Part shown: positions 15,289 through 23,998 of the stretch, one piece after another
How positions within the stretch are numbered: the first letter of the stretch is position 1
How the letters are laid out: the number at the start of each line of letters is the position of its first letter
DNA from: Halobaculum sp. MBLA0147
Lineage (GTDB): Archaea; Halobacteriota; Halobacteria; Halobacteriales; Haloferacaceae
Reading direction: 5' to 3'
NCBI RefSeq assembly: GCF_041361345.1
Contig: NZ_JBGKAD010000001.1
Span: forward strand, 2,666,001-2,730,000
Length of the DNA stretch: 64,000 nt
Notes under the pieces: generated by a model
Seen by the model: the letters and a program-made list of their open reading frames with translations, nothing else
What the model was told of the DNA's origin: nothing
Databases searched by the model: none
Translations under genes and position numbers: made by a program

Positions 15289-17181
15289 TCAGTCTCCCGC
15301 CGCCGGGACGAACTTGGTCTCGTGGCCGGGGAGCTCCCCGCCCTCGACGATGCTGGTCTCGAACCCCTCGACGATCTCCGCCGGCTCGAACGGGTTCCCG
15401 TTGTACTTCAACAACGAGTGGAGCTTCTCGCCGTACTGGCCGAGCTCCTTCTGCGTGAGCCCGCGGAACTGCGCGGAGGCGTTCATCTCGACGACCATCG
15501 CGTCCTCGACGGACGCGAGGAACTCGCTCACCTGCTCGACCGGGTACGGGGCGAGTTCGTTGACGGCCAACGCCTTCACGCTGTGACCCTGCTCGTTGAG
15601 CCGGTCGACCGCCTCTTCGACGGTCCCCTGCTGGCTGCCGAAGGTGAGGATGCCGTACTCGGCCTCCTCGGGGCCGTGTGGCGCGAGCAGCGAGTCCTCG
15701 TCGAGGTCGGCACGGATCGCCGCCTCCTTCTCCAGCCGTCGGTCCACCTGCGCGACCCGGTTGTCCGGGTCCTCGCTGATGTGGCCCGCCGGGCTGTGTT
15801 CGTTCCCGGTGACGAGGTAGCGACCACCCTCCTGGCCCGGGATCGAGCGCGGGCTGACGCCGTCCTCGACGTCGTGCTGGAAGCGGTGGAACTTCCCGTC
15901 TGCCGTGTGCGGCTCCTCGGCGAGTTCCGCCTCGGTGAGCGTCTTCCCCAGCGACGGGTTCGGCTCGCGGTCGAAGTGACTCGCCGGGACGTTCGTCGAC
16001 TCCCCCGACAGCTTCTGGTCGTAGACGACCATCGTCGGGATCTGGTACTCGTAGGCCAACTCGAAAGCCTTCCGCGAGTGATCGTACGCCTCCTGGACGG
16101 TCCCGGGCGCGAGGACGACGCGGTGGGAGTCACCCTGACTCGTGTACAGGACGTGTTCGAGGTCGCCCTGCTCGGGCTTCGTCGGCATCCCGGTCGAGGG
16201 ACCGGCACGCATCGCCTCGACGAGTACCACCGGCGTCTCGGACATCTCGGCCAACCCGAGCGGCTCGGACATCAGCGCGAACCCGCCGCCAGAGGACCCG
16301 GACATCGCCTTCGCCCCGGCGTGACTCGCCCCGATGGCGAGTGCGGCCGCCGCGATCTCGTCTTCCACCTGCTCGGAGATCCCGCCCAGCTCGGGCAGGT
16401 TCTGGCTCATGATGGTGAACACCTCCGTCCACGGCGTCATCGGGTAGCCGGCGATGAACCGACAGCCCTCGTCGATGGCGCCGTAGGCGATGGCGTCCGA
16501 GCCGGACATGAGCACCTGCTCTTCCTCGTGTTCGCCCGAGGGGACGGACACGTCAGGCGCGTCGGCGTCGTACTCCTCCTGGACGTGTTCGTACCCCAAC
16601 TCGAGCAGTTCGAGGTTCGGGTCGAGGATCTTCTCGGGCATCGCCTCTCGCATGAGGTCTTTGACGTACGAGAGGTCGATCCCGGCGATGGCGGCGGTGA
16701 CGCCGACACCGGCGGTGTTGCGCATGACCTCGCGCCCGTGTTCGCGGGCCATCGTGCGCAGGTCCACGTCGTAGACGTGCCAGTCGTTCTCCGCGACGCG
16801 CTCTTCGAAGTTCGGTACCTCGTCGGGGTCGACGAGGCCGGAGTCGTAGACGATCACGCCGCCCTCGCGGAGGTCGTCCAAGTTCTCCGCGAGCGGTTTG
16901 ATCTCCTCGTTGCCGTAGTACGCCTCCTCCTGTGGGTTGCGAGCGAAGGAGTCACCCAACGCGAGCAGGAAGTTGTACCCGTCGCCGCGCGACTTGACGG
17001 GGTCGGACGAGGCGCGCACTTCGACGTACGTGTGGCCACCGCGGATGCGCGAGGGGTAGTGCCGGTGTGTGAACACGTGCAGCCCCGCACGCATCAGCGA
17101 CTTGGCGAAGTTCTGGCTGGTCGAGGCGATGCCGTCGCCCGACCCACCAGCGATCCGCCAGATGAGTTCGTCGTCAGTCAT
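15289..17181 (-). CDS. korA: 2-oxoacid:ferredoxin oxidoreductase, alpha subunit (fused gamma domain)
   Basis: This 630-residue protein carries the gamma domain first (residues 1-190, starting with RIAGGSGDGIASTSQNFAKS), then the alpha pyrimidine-binding domain with ISEQVEDEIAAAALAIGASHAG and KAMSGSSGGGFALMSEPLGL. Residues 480-620 form the CoA/transketolase C-terminal-like domain. It pairs with the beta subunit encoded downstream in a two-gene operon. The upstream region (17182-17208) can fold into a 6-bp CGGCCT/AGGCCG hairpin just before the start codon. No ferredoxin gene is in the window. Confidence 0.93.
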   Translation of the reverse strand: MTDDELIWRIAGGSGDGIASTSQNFAKSLMRAGLHVFTHRHYPSRIRGGHTYVEVRASSDPVKSRGDGYNFLLALGDSFARNPQEEAYYGNEEIKPLAENLDDLREGGVIVYDSGLVDPDEVPNFEERVAENDWHVYDVDLRTMAREHGREVMRNTAGVGVTAAIAGIDLSYVKDLMREAMPEKILDPNLELLELGYEHVQEEYDADAPDVSVPSGEHEEEQVLMSGSDAIAYGAIDEGCRFIAGYPMTPWTEVFTIMSQNLPELGGISEQVEDEIAAAALAIGASHAGAKAMSGSSGGGFALMSEPLGLAEMSETPVVLVEAMRAGPSTGMPTKPEQGDLEHVLYTSQGDSHRVVLAPGTVQEAYDHSRKAFELAYEYQIPTMVVYDQKLSGESTNVPASHFDREPNPSLGKTLTEAELAEEPHTADGKFHRFQHDVEDGVSPRSIPGQEGGRYLVTGNEHSPAGHISEDPDNRVAQVDRRLEKEAAIRADLDEDSLLAPHGPEEAEYGILTFGSQQGTVEEAVDRLNEQGHSVKALAVNELAPYPVEQVSEFLASVEDAMVVEMNASAQFRGLTQKELGQYGEKLHSLLKYNGNPFEPAEIVEGFETSIVEGGELPGHETKFVPAAGD

Positions 17182-17473
17182 AGTTGGTCCTCGGCCTGCG
17201 AGAGGCCGTTACCGAGCCTTGCCACGCACCGCTGAAAGGGTTTGCTATGGGTTCGCAAGGATCGTTCGTGATGGTTCGCGAGATCCGTCCGTTCTGGAGA
17301 CGAGACGGCGGCTGGCGTGGTCGGTGCTGTCGCCGCTCGACGGGTACGTCGGCCGGGGACGACCGCCGCTCGACGGAGACACCGGCGGAGCCGTCGCCCG
17401 GCGAGCACACCGTCGACGCCGCGGCGGTGTATCACCTCGCTTATGAGCCCCCCGGGACAACCGGACGGCAGAG

Positions 17474-18538
17474 ATGCGCGTCGCGGTGGTCTCGATGGAC
17501 ACGCCGGCGACCGACGACTCGCGGGCGCTCCGCCGGACACGCCGCATCGCGGAGGGGCTCGTGGACCGCGGCCACGACGTCGTCTGGCTGTGTGCGCGCT
17601 GGTGGGACGGCGAGGGGAAGGAGTTCCTCTACCGCGACGTGCGCTACCGTGCGGTGACGGGCGGCCCCGCGGCGGGAGCGTTCCGGTCGAAACTCCCATT
17701 CTCGTTGCGTCGCGTCGACCCGACGGTGGTCCACGCGACCAACGTCCCGCCGACACACGCCACGACCGCGGCGACGACCTGTCGTCTGCTGCGGACCCCC
17801 GTCGTCGTCGACTGGTGGGAGACGGACGGGGACTGCGGGTCGTCCGGCCAGTACCGCAAGGCCGCCCGCAAGCCGGACCGGGTGACGGTGCCCTCGGAGA
17901 CCGTCCGAACCGCCGTCCGCGAACACGACGTGCCGGCCAACGACGTGTGTGTCCTCCCGGAGAGCGTCGCCTTCGAGACGGTGCGATCGGCCGGCGTCGA
18001 CGATCGCGCGGACGTAGTGTATATGCGCGACCCGATCGACGGGGACGCCAACGTGGAGTCGTTCCTGCTCGCGCTGGCGGAGTTGCGCGACCGGGACTGG
18101 CGGGCGGCCGTGATCGGCGACGGCTCGGGGCAGGGGACGGCTCGTCAGAGTGCCGCCGACCTCCGGATCGACGACCGCGTGGAGTTCCTCGGCGCGTTGG
18201 AGCCCGCCGAGTTCGTCCCGATCCTGAAGGGCGCGCACGTGTTCGCACAGACGGCCACACGGGAGCCGTTCGCGAACGGACTCCTGTGGGCGCTGGCGTG
18301 TGGCTGTGTCGGGATCGTCGAGTACCAGGCCGGGTCGAGCGCCCACGAGTTGGTCGAGAACGTCGACCGTGGCCGTCTGGTGACGAACCCGCAGGAACTG
18401 GCCGACGAGATCGTCGCCTGTGCCGACGAGCCCCGCGAGACGATCAACGAGACGTTCTCGGGGTTCGACGACGACGCCGTCTTGGACGAGTACGTCGCCA
18501 CCTACGAGGCCGTCGTCGACGAACGCGGACTGTTCTGA
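17474..18538 (+). CDS. Glycosyltransferase, GT4-like (GT-B fold)
   Basis: This 354-residue cytosolic enzyme has an N-terminal Rossmann domain beginning MRVAVVSMD and containing RRTRRIAEGLVDRGHDVVWL. The C-terminal donor-binding domain contains AAVIGDGSGQG, RVEFLGALEPAEFVPILKGA and REPFANGLLWALACGCVGIVE, where the Glu in the EPFA-NGLLWALACG stretch is the GT4 ribose-binding position. It may build a surface glycan or an N-glycan. The TTAT-like element CGCTTATGAG (17449-17458) is suitable as promoter. It is convergent with the histidine kinase gene. No other glycan genes are adjacent. Confidence 0.82.
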   Translation: MRVAVVSMDTPATDDSRALRRTRRIAEGLVDRGHDVVWLCARWWDGEGKEFLYRDVRYRAVTGGPAAGAFRSKLPFSLRRVDPTVVHATNVPPTHATTAATTCRLLRTPVVVDWWETDGDCGSSGQYRKAARKPDRVTVPSETVRTAVREHDVPANDVCVLPESVAFETVRSAGVDDRADVVYMRDPIDGDANVESFLLALAELRDRDWRAAVIGDGSGQGTARQSAADLRIDDRVEFLGALEPAEFVPILKGAHVFAQTATREPFANGLLWALACGCVGIVEYQAGSSAHELVENVDRGRLVTNPQELADEIVACADEPRETINETFSGFDDDAVLDEYVATYEAVVDERGLF

Positions 18539-18576
18539 GTGGACACTGAATCGTGTCGAGAGTCGTTCTCCCGGCG

Positions 18577-20283
18577 TCACGGCGGCTCGCCGACGGGGTC
18601 GGGTCTCGCCGCTGCCGTCGGCGCCGCCTCCCGATCCTCGGCGGCGGGGAGGCGGAGACGGACGACGCTGCCGCGTGGCTCGTTGGGTTCGTAGCGCAGT
18701 TCCCCGCCGAGTCGCGTCACGGCCCAGCGGACGGCCCACAGCCCGAGCCCGCTGCCGTGTTCCAGCGGTGTCTCCTCGCCCTCCTCGATGGCGGTCCACT
18801 CGTGTGGCGGGATCCCCGGTCCGTTGTCGCGGACGGCGATCTCGACCGGGTATGTGCCTTCGCGGTCCGTCTCGACGACGAGTTCGACGCGCGGCTCGTC
18901 GGCGTCGTTGTGGACGACGGCGTTGTGTGCGAGGTGTTCGACCGACCGGTGCAACAGCGCCGGGTCCGTCTCCACGGTCGCGTCGTCCGGGACCCGCGTC
19001 TCGACGGTGAGCGTCGCCGACTCGTCGTGGAGGTCCCCGGCGATCTCCCCGAGGAACGCGGCGAGGTCGACACGCTCCGTCTCCGGGTCGTGGTCGAGCA
19101 GTTCCGCGGCCTCGCGGGCCCGTTCGCCCAACGCCATCAGGTTGTCCGACGCCTCGACGATGCGGTCGGCGGCCTCGTCGTCGGCGACGCCCTCGGTACC
19201 GATCTCCTCGGCGAACCCACGGACGACGGAGAGTTCGTTCCGGAGGTTGTGCCGCACCACCCGGTTGAGCACGGCCAACCGCTGTTCGCGCAGCTTCTGG
19301 TCGGTGATGTCCGGCAAGACGACGATTGTCCCACGGACGCGGCCGTGGTGGTCCGTCAACTCCGTCACCCGCGGCGCGAACTGCCGCCGCCCCTCGTCGG
19401 TGATCAACTCCACGCTGTCGCTGTCGACCAGCGCCGACAGCGTCTCGCCGACGACCGCCGGCAGCGGGTCGCCGACGACGGCGGTCTCCCGGACGCCGAA
19501 CTGCCGCTCGAAGGCGTCGTTCGCCTCGATCACGTCCTCGTCGGCGTCCAGGAACGCCACCGGATCGGTGATCTCGTCGGCCAACCGTCGCCGTCCGAAC
19601 CGCCCCGCGGCCGGCGTCGTCTCCAGGGTGTCCAGCCACCGGACGGTCGCGAGCAGACACACCGCGCCGACGGCGAACGCCGCGGTCTGTCTGAGTACAC
19701 CGGCGACGGCCGTCTCGACGCCGAACAGTCCGACGACCGCCGGAACCGCCACGGGGGCGACCAACCCGAGCCCCTCGACGCCACGGACCGTGTCGTAGCT
19801 GTACGTCGCGTACGTCAACAGGACCGTCCCGGCGACCAGCAGGATCAACAACGCCAGGAACGTCAGTGTCGCCAGCGACCGGACGGTGACGCCGACCAGC
19901 CCAGTCACCGCGCTCGGCGCGGCCGCACTCCCGACGAGCACCGACAGCAGTGCGACGACCCCGACGGTCGCCCCGACGATCCGCCACGGACGGACGAACG
20001 CACCGTTACCGGTGTAGTGGAGCACGAACGACAGCCACGGCACCAACGCGACCGCGAGCCCGACGTACAGCGTCAGCCCCCACGCGTCCGCGAGCAACGA
20101 CGGCAACTGGAGCCAGTACACGCCCGGCGTCGCCAGCCCGGCCACCGCGACGATCGCCAGCGCCACGGCCAGCGACCGCGTCCCCGGCTCGCCCTGCCGT
20201 CGGACGACGACCGCGGCGACGCCGTACAACACCCCGACGAGGACACTCACGCCGAGTGCGACGGCTACGGACTGGGCGACCAT
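18577..20283 (-). CDS. Membrane histidine kinase with N-terminal 7TM, PAS and HATPase domains
   Basis: This 568-residue sensor kinase has seven hydrophobic segments (residues 1-220), then a PAS-type sensory domain (about 235-335) with DAFERQFGVRETAVVGDPL. A dimerisation/phosphoacceptor helix follows with LNRVVRHNLRNELSVVRGFA (His at about residue 343). The HATPase domain shows LAHNAVVHND (N box), DNGPGIPPHEW (G1) and GSGLGLWAVRW (G2). The ATG at 20283 is chosen because TTTTATTA lies 28 bases upstream; a longer frame to 20463 would read through that box. No response regulator is encoded nearby, as is common for haloarchaeal kinases. It is divergent from the carotenoid cluster. Confidence 0.9.
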   Translation of the reverse strand: MVAQSVAVALGVSVLVGVLYGVAAVVVRRQGEPGTRSLAVALAIVAVAGLATPGVYWLQLPSLLADAWGLTLYVGLAVALVPWLSFVLHYTGNGAFVRPWRIVGATVGVVALLSVLVGSAAAPSAVTGLVGVTVRSLATLTFLALLILLVAGTVLLTYATYSYDTVRGVEGLGLVAPVAVPAVVGLFGVETAVAGVLRQTAAFAVGAVCLLATVRWLDTLETTPAAGRFGRRRLADEITDPVAFLDADEDVIEANDAFERQFGVRETAVVGDPLPAVVGETLSALVDSDSVELITDEGRRQFAPRVTELTDHHGRVRGTIVVLPDITDQKLREQRLAVLNRVVRHNLRNELSVVRGFAEEIGTEGVADDEAADRIVEASDNLMALGERAREAAELLDHDPETERVDLAAFLGEIAGDLHDESATLTVETRVPDDATVETDPALLHRSVEHLAHNAVVHNDADEPRVELVVETDREGTYPVEIAVRDNGPGIPPHEWTAIEEGEETPLEHGSGLGLWAVRWAVTRLGGELRYEPNEPRGSVVRLRLPAAEDREAAPTAAARPDPVGEPP

Positions 20284-20306
20284 GTAACCCGGTCGCGGTG
20301 CACCTG

Positions 20307-20315
20307 TAATAAAAT
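20307..20315 (-). promoter_or_regulatory. TATA box of the histidine kinase gene
   Basis: ATTTTATTA (minus strand) is centred 28 bases upstream of the ATG at 20283. This is the standard spacing for a leaderless haloarchaeal transcript and fixes the start choice. Confidence 0.65.
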
Positions 20316-20465
20316 CTCGTGTCGCGTGTCGGGCGACGAGGACGGGACGACCGGGCTGCGGCGTCGGGTTGACGAGGGGGGTCACCCGCGACGACGGCGC
20401 CGAGCGACACCGTCGCCGCCGGCCCGAATGCCACCCGTCACCACACGGCGACCGGCGTACCACGT

Positions 20466-20471
20466 TTTATA
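20466..20471 (+). promoter_or_regulatory. TATA box of the carotenoid cluster
   Basis: TTTATA in CACGTTTTATACACG lies 27 bases before the ATG at 20496. This supports that start over the internal ATG at 20538 and indicates a leaderless transcript for crtD. Confidence 0.65.
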
Positions 20472-20495
20472 CACGCGCCGACCGTACCGTGGTCT

Positions 20496-22016
20496 ATGTC
20501 ATCACCGGCAGCGACGCCGTGGCGCGAGCCGCGGGACATGTCTTCGGTCGCTGGCGACGACGTGGTCGTCGTCGGCAGCGGCTTCGGCGGGCTCTCGACT
20601 GCCTGTTACCTCGCGGACGCGGGTGCGGACGTGACCGTTCTGGAGAAGAACGAACAACTCGGTGGGCGTGCGTCCGTGCTGGAGCGCGACGGGTTCCGGT
20701 TCGACATGGGTCCCTCGTGGTACCTGATGCCGGACGTGTTCGAGAACTTCTTCGGCCACTTCGGGAAGTCCCCCGAGGACTACTACGAACTCCAACGGCT
20801 CGACCCCCACTACCGGATCTTCTTCAAGGACGGCGACCAGGTGGACATGACCCCGGACGTCGAGCGGAACAAGGAGCTGTTCGAGGAGTACGAGGCCGGA
20901 GCGGGCGAGGCGTTCGGCGAGTACCTCGAGAAGTCCGAGCGTAACTACGAGATCGGGATGGAACACTTCGTGTACGAACACCGCGACCGGCTGCGGGACT
21001 TCGTGGACACGGACGTGCTCCGGCACGCGTGGGGGTTGTCGCTGATCGGCTCGATGCAAGACCACGTCGAGGAGTACTTCGACCACCCGAAGCTCCAGCA
21101 GATCATGCAGTACACGCTGGTGTTCCTCGGCGGCTCGCCGAACAACACGCCGGCGCTGTACAACCTGATGAGTCACGTCGACTTCAACCTCGGCGTCTAC
21201 TACCCGGAGGGTGGCACCGGTGCCGTCGTCGACGCGATGGTCGAGTTGGCCGAGGAGTTGGGCGTCACCTTCGAGACGGACCAGCCGGTGTCGAAGATCG
21301 CCGGCCAGCGCGGCGGGTTCGCGGTGCGGACGGAACACGGCGGGGAGTACCTCGCGGACCGCGTCGTCTCGAACGCGGACATGGCCCACACGGAACGGGA
21401 ACTGCTCGCCGAGCGGAAGCGCTCGTACGACGACGACTACTGGGACTCGCGGACGTACGCCCCGTCGGCGTTCCTGCTGTACCTGGGTGTCGAGGGGGAC
21501 GTGCCGGAGTTGACCCACCACACGCTGGTGTTCCCGACGGAGTGGGACGACCACTTCACGGCGATCTTCGACGACCCGGCGTGGCCCGACGACCCGGCGT
21601 ACTACCTCTGTGTCCCGTCGAAGACGGACGACACCGTCGCGCCCGAGGGTCACTCGAACCTGTTCGCGCTGGTGCCGATCGCCGCCGGGCTGGAGGACAC
21701 GCCCGAACTCCGCGAGCAGTACCGCGAGTTGGTGTTGGACGACATCGCCGCGAACACCGGGACGGAGCTCCACGACCGGATCGTGGTCGAGGAGTCGTTC
21801 TGTGTCGACGACTTCGCCTCGCGGTACAACGCCGAACAGGGGACCGCACTCGGGATGGCCCACACGCTGCGCCAGACGGCGCCGTTCCGACCGGGCCACA
21901 CCTCCGAGGAGGTGCCGGGCCTGTACTACACCGGGTCGTTCACGACGCCCGGCATCGGCGTCCCGATGTGTCTGATCAGCGGCCTGCTGACGGCCGAGGT
22001 CGTCGGCGGCGAGTGA
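20496..22016 (+). CDS. crtD: Carotenoid desaturase (phytoene desaturase / CrtD-type)
   Basis: This 506-residue FAD-dependent desaturase of the phytoene desaturase family has the FAD loop VVVVGSGFGGLSTACYLADAG near the N-terminus. RASVLERDGFRFDMGPSWYL and the C-terminal GLYYTGSFTTPGIGVPMCLIS are the family's substrate and FAD signatures. It heads a cluster with a lycopene elongase and a carotenoid hydratase, the gene set for bacterioruberin. In that context the protein probably performs 3,4-desaturation of C45/C50 intermediates (CrtD), though phytoene desaturation (CrtI) cannot be excluded. The start is chosen at 20496 by TATA spacing. Confidence 0.88.
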   Translation: MSSPAATPWREPRDMSSVAGDDVVVVGSGFGGLSTACYLADAGADVTVLEKNEQLGGRASVLERDGFRFDMGPSWYLMPDVFENFFGHFGKSPEDYYELQRLDPHYRIFFKDGDQVDMTPDVERNKELFEEYEAGAGEAFGEYLEKSERNYEIGMEHFVYEHRDRLRDFVDTDVLRHAWGLSLIGSMQDHVEEYFDHPKLQQIMQYTLVFLGGSPNNTPALYNLMSHVDFNLGVYYPEGGTGAVVDAMVELAEELGVTFETDQPVSKIAGQRGGFAVRTEHGGEYLADRVVSNADMAHTERELLAERKRSYDDDYWDSRTYAPSAFLLYLGVEGDVPELTHHTLVFPTEWDDHFTAIFDDPAWPDDPAYYLCVPSKTDDTVAPEGHSNLFALVPIAAGLEDTPELREQYRELVLDDIAANTGTELHDRIVVEESFCVDDFASRYNAEQGTALGMAHTLRQTAPFRPGHTSEEVPGLYYTGSFTTPGIGVPMCLISGLLTAEVVGGE

Positions 22017-22136
22017 CCCCCGAGGTGATCGAGGCGTGCGACACCAGCCGACACGCGACCCTCGACCCCCCGACGCGTCGATCCGTCGTGTCGCGTCGAC
22101 GTACCCGAGTGGACACACCGAGTGGCCCACCGAGCG

Positions 22137-22146
22137 GGAGGTGATC
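22137..22146 (+). promoter_or_regulatory. Strong Shine-Dalgarno sequence before the UbiA-family gene
   Basis: GGAGGTGATC is fully complementary to the 3' end expected of archaeal 16S rRNA. It lies five bases before the GTG at 22152, and this decides the start over the upstream in-frame GTG at 22122. Such a complete match is rare among the mostly leaderless genes here and suggests internal translation initiation within the crtD mRNA. Confidence 0.8.
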
Positions 22147-22151
22147 CGGTC

Positions 22152-23033
22152 GTGAGCGCGGCGACGGTGGGCGGCGACACGACGTTCCCGCGGCTCCAGT
22201 ACCTGCTGAAGCTGTCGCGGCCGCGGTTCTGGCCGTACCTCGCCGGGCCGGTGGTCGTCGGCGTCGCCGGTGCGGCGACGACCGTCCCGGAGCTGTTCGC
22301 GCCGCTGAACCTCCTGTTGTTCGCGTTCTTCCTCGTGCCGGCGAACGTCCAGTTGTACGGCGTCAACGACGTGTTCGACCGGGACGTCGACGAGTCGAAC
22401 CCGAAGAAAGACGACAAGGAGGTGCGGTACGGCGGCGACGTGTTAGTGCCGGCGACGGTCGCGGTCGTCTCGCTGGCCGGACTGGCGCTGTTCGCGGCGG
22501 TCCCCTGCGTCGCGTGGCCGTACCTCGCCGCCTACTTCCTGTTGGCGGTGGAGTACAGCGCGCCGCCGTTCCGGTTCAAGACCACGCCGATCCTCGACTC
22601 CGTCTCGAACGGCCTGTACGTCCTGCCGGGTGCGGTGGCGTACGCGACCGTCGCAGGCGTCGACCCGCCGATCACGGCGCTGGTCGGCGGGTGGCTGTGG
22701 TCGATGGCGATGCACACCTTCTCCGCCATCCCGGACATCGAGCCGGACCGCGAGGCCGGGATCCGCACGACGGCGACCGTGTTGGGCGAGGTGCGGACGT
22801 ACGCCTACTGCGGGTTCGTGTGGCTTGCGGCGGCGACGGTGTTCTCGTTCCACAGCCACCCGATCGGGCTGCTCCTGCTCGCGTACCCGGCGACCGTCCT
22901 CGGGATCGTCTGGTCGGACGTGTCCGTCGACCGGGCGTACTGGTGGTTCCCGGCGTTGAACACGGTCGTCGGCGCACTGTTGACGATGGGACTGTTGACG
23001 CGGATCGTCCCGCCCGGGGCGGTGGTGCCGTGA
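22152..23033 (+). CDS. lyeJ: UbiA-family prenyltransferase, lycopene elongase/hydratase
   Basis: This 293-residue polytopic prenyltransferase carries the two Asp-rich motifs of the family: NDVFDRDVDESNPKKDD (first) and AIPDIEPDREAGIRTTA (second), each binding a Mg-diphosphate. In the bacterioruberin pathway it adds C5 dimethylallyl units and water to the ends of lycopene. It sits between crtD and the CruF-type gene, with a GTGA overlap of four bases to the latter, so the two are coupled. The choice over a heme or menaquinone prenyltransferase rests on the neighbouring carotenoid genes. Confidence 0.87.
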   Translation: MSAATVGGDTTFPRLQYLLKLSRPRFWPYLAGPVVVGVAGAATTVPELFAPLNLLLFAFFLVPANVQLYGVNDVFDRDVDESNPKKDDKEVRYGGDVLVPATVAVVSLAGLALFAAVPCVAWPYLAAYFLLAVEYSAPPFRFKTTPILDSVSNGLYVLPGAVAYATVAGVDPPITALVGGWLWSMAMHTFSAIPDIEPDREAGIRTTATVLGEVRTYAYCGFVWLAAATVFSFHSHPIGLLLLAYPATVLGIVWSDVSVDRAYWWFPALNTVVGALLTMGLLTRIVPPGAVVP

Positions 23034-23926
23034 GCACGTCCGTCGCGGACTTGCGCGAGCAGGTGCCGGAGTCGCGGGCAGAGTTCGAACGCCGCCTCGA
23101 CGCGCTGATCGTCGACAACCGGTTCACCATCAGCGTCTTCTTCCCGCTGAACGGGATCGTGTTGCTGTTGGCGAGTGCCGAAGGGTGGCTCCCGGAGCCG
23201 CTGGCGTTCAACGGACTGTTGATCCTCACCGGCGTCGCCGTGATGCGTGCACCACTGATCGCGGGTGTGCTCCCCGTCGCGGACCGGAAGGCGGCCCTCG
23301 GCGTAGGGCTCCTGACGCTGTACGCCTACGGGATCGAGTACGTCGGCGTCCACACCGGGGAGCCGTACGGGCGGTTCGAGTACGTCGTCGACCTCGGGCC
23401 GACGCTGGCGGGGGTGCCCGTCGGGCTGCCGGTGTTCTTCCTCCCGCTGGTGGTGAACGCCTACCTGCTCGTCTCGCTGTTGTTGGGCGAGCGGGCCGAG
23501 CGGGCGCTCGTCAGACTCGCGGCCGTGATCGGCCTCGTCTTGATCATGGACGTGGTGTTGGACCCCGGTGCGGTGGCGTTGACCTTCTGGCGCTACTTCG
23601 AACCCGGCGCGCCGGTGTTCGGGGGACTACTCTCCTCGCAGGGTGGGTTCTACGGCGTCCCGGTCTCGAACTACCAGGGCTGGGTGTTGTCCGCGACGGT
23701 CTCGGTGGTCGTGTTGGACCGCGCGTTCGACCGCGAGGCGCTGTTGGAGCGGGTGCGCGACTGCCAGTTCATGCTCGACGACATGGTGAGTTTCGTGATC
23801 CTGTGGGGTGGCGTGAACGTCTGGTTCGGCAACTGGGTGCCCGCGCTGGTCGCCGGCCTGATCGGCGTCGGCCTGTGGCGCGCCGACCAGTTCGACACGA
23901 ACCTCGTGGCCGCGGAGTTCGGCTGA
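23030..23926 (+). CDS. cruF: CruF-type carotenoid 1',2'-hydratase (bisanhydrobacterioruberin hydratase)
   Basis: This 298-residue polytopic membrane protein has about seven helices, and the central loops contain YGIEYVGVHTGEPYGRFEYV and LIMDVVLDPGAVALTFW. These are the conserved CruF blocks, with HTG-PYG and D-V-x-x-D as likely active-site positions. It hydrates the terminal double bonds to give the C50 tetrahydroxy carotenoid bacterioruberin, which colours and protects haloarchaeal membranes. The GTG start overlaps the stop of the elongase gene by four bases. The three genes form the complete lye-cru-crtD set, with no phytoene synthase nearby. Confidence 0.87.
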   Translation: MSTSVADLREQVPESRAEFERRLDALIVDNRFTISVFFPLNGIVLLLASAEGWLPEPLAFNGLLILTGVAVMRAPLIAGVLPVADRKAALGVGLLTLYAYGIEYVGVHTGEPYGRFEYVVDLGPTLAGVPVGLPVFFLPLVVNAYLLVSLLLGERAERALVRLAAVIGLVLIMDVVLDPGAVALTFWRYFEPGAPVFGGLLSSQGGFYGVPVSNYQGWVLSATVSVVVLDRAFDREALLERVRDCQFMLDDMVSFVILWGGVNVWFGNWVPALVAGLIGVGLWRADQFDTNLVAAEFG

Positions 23927-23998
23927 TCGAGCGGACACAACCCTCCTCACCTCGCGGTGTACCGACGACGGTATCACCACCGCAGCCACAGACCGACC

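Noticed and set aside
14158-17235. Very long open frame on the plus strand opposite korAB
   Set aside because: It is antisense to two genes with complete, well-known motifs. GC-rich codon bias leaves such frames open by chance, and its translation has no known domain and a non-halophilic composition.
17182-17473. Gene between korA and the glycosyltransferase
   Set aside because: Frames through this 292-base gap are basic and Arg-rich with no motif. It is better read as two divergent promoter regions and a short hairpin.
20283-20463. N-terminal extension of the histidine kinase
   Set aside because: It is basic and Arg-rich, and translates across the TATA box placed 28 bases before the internal ATG.
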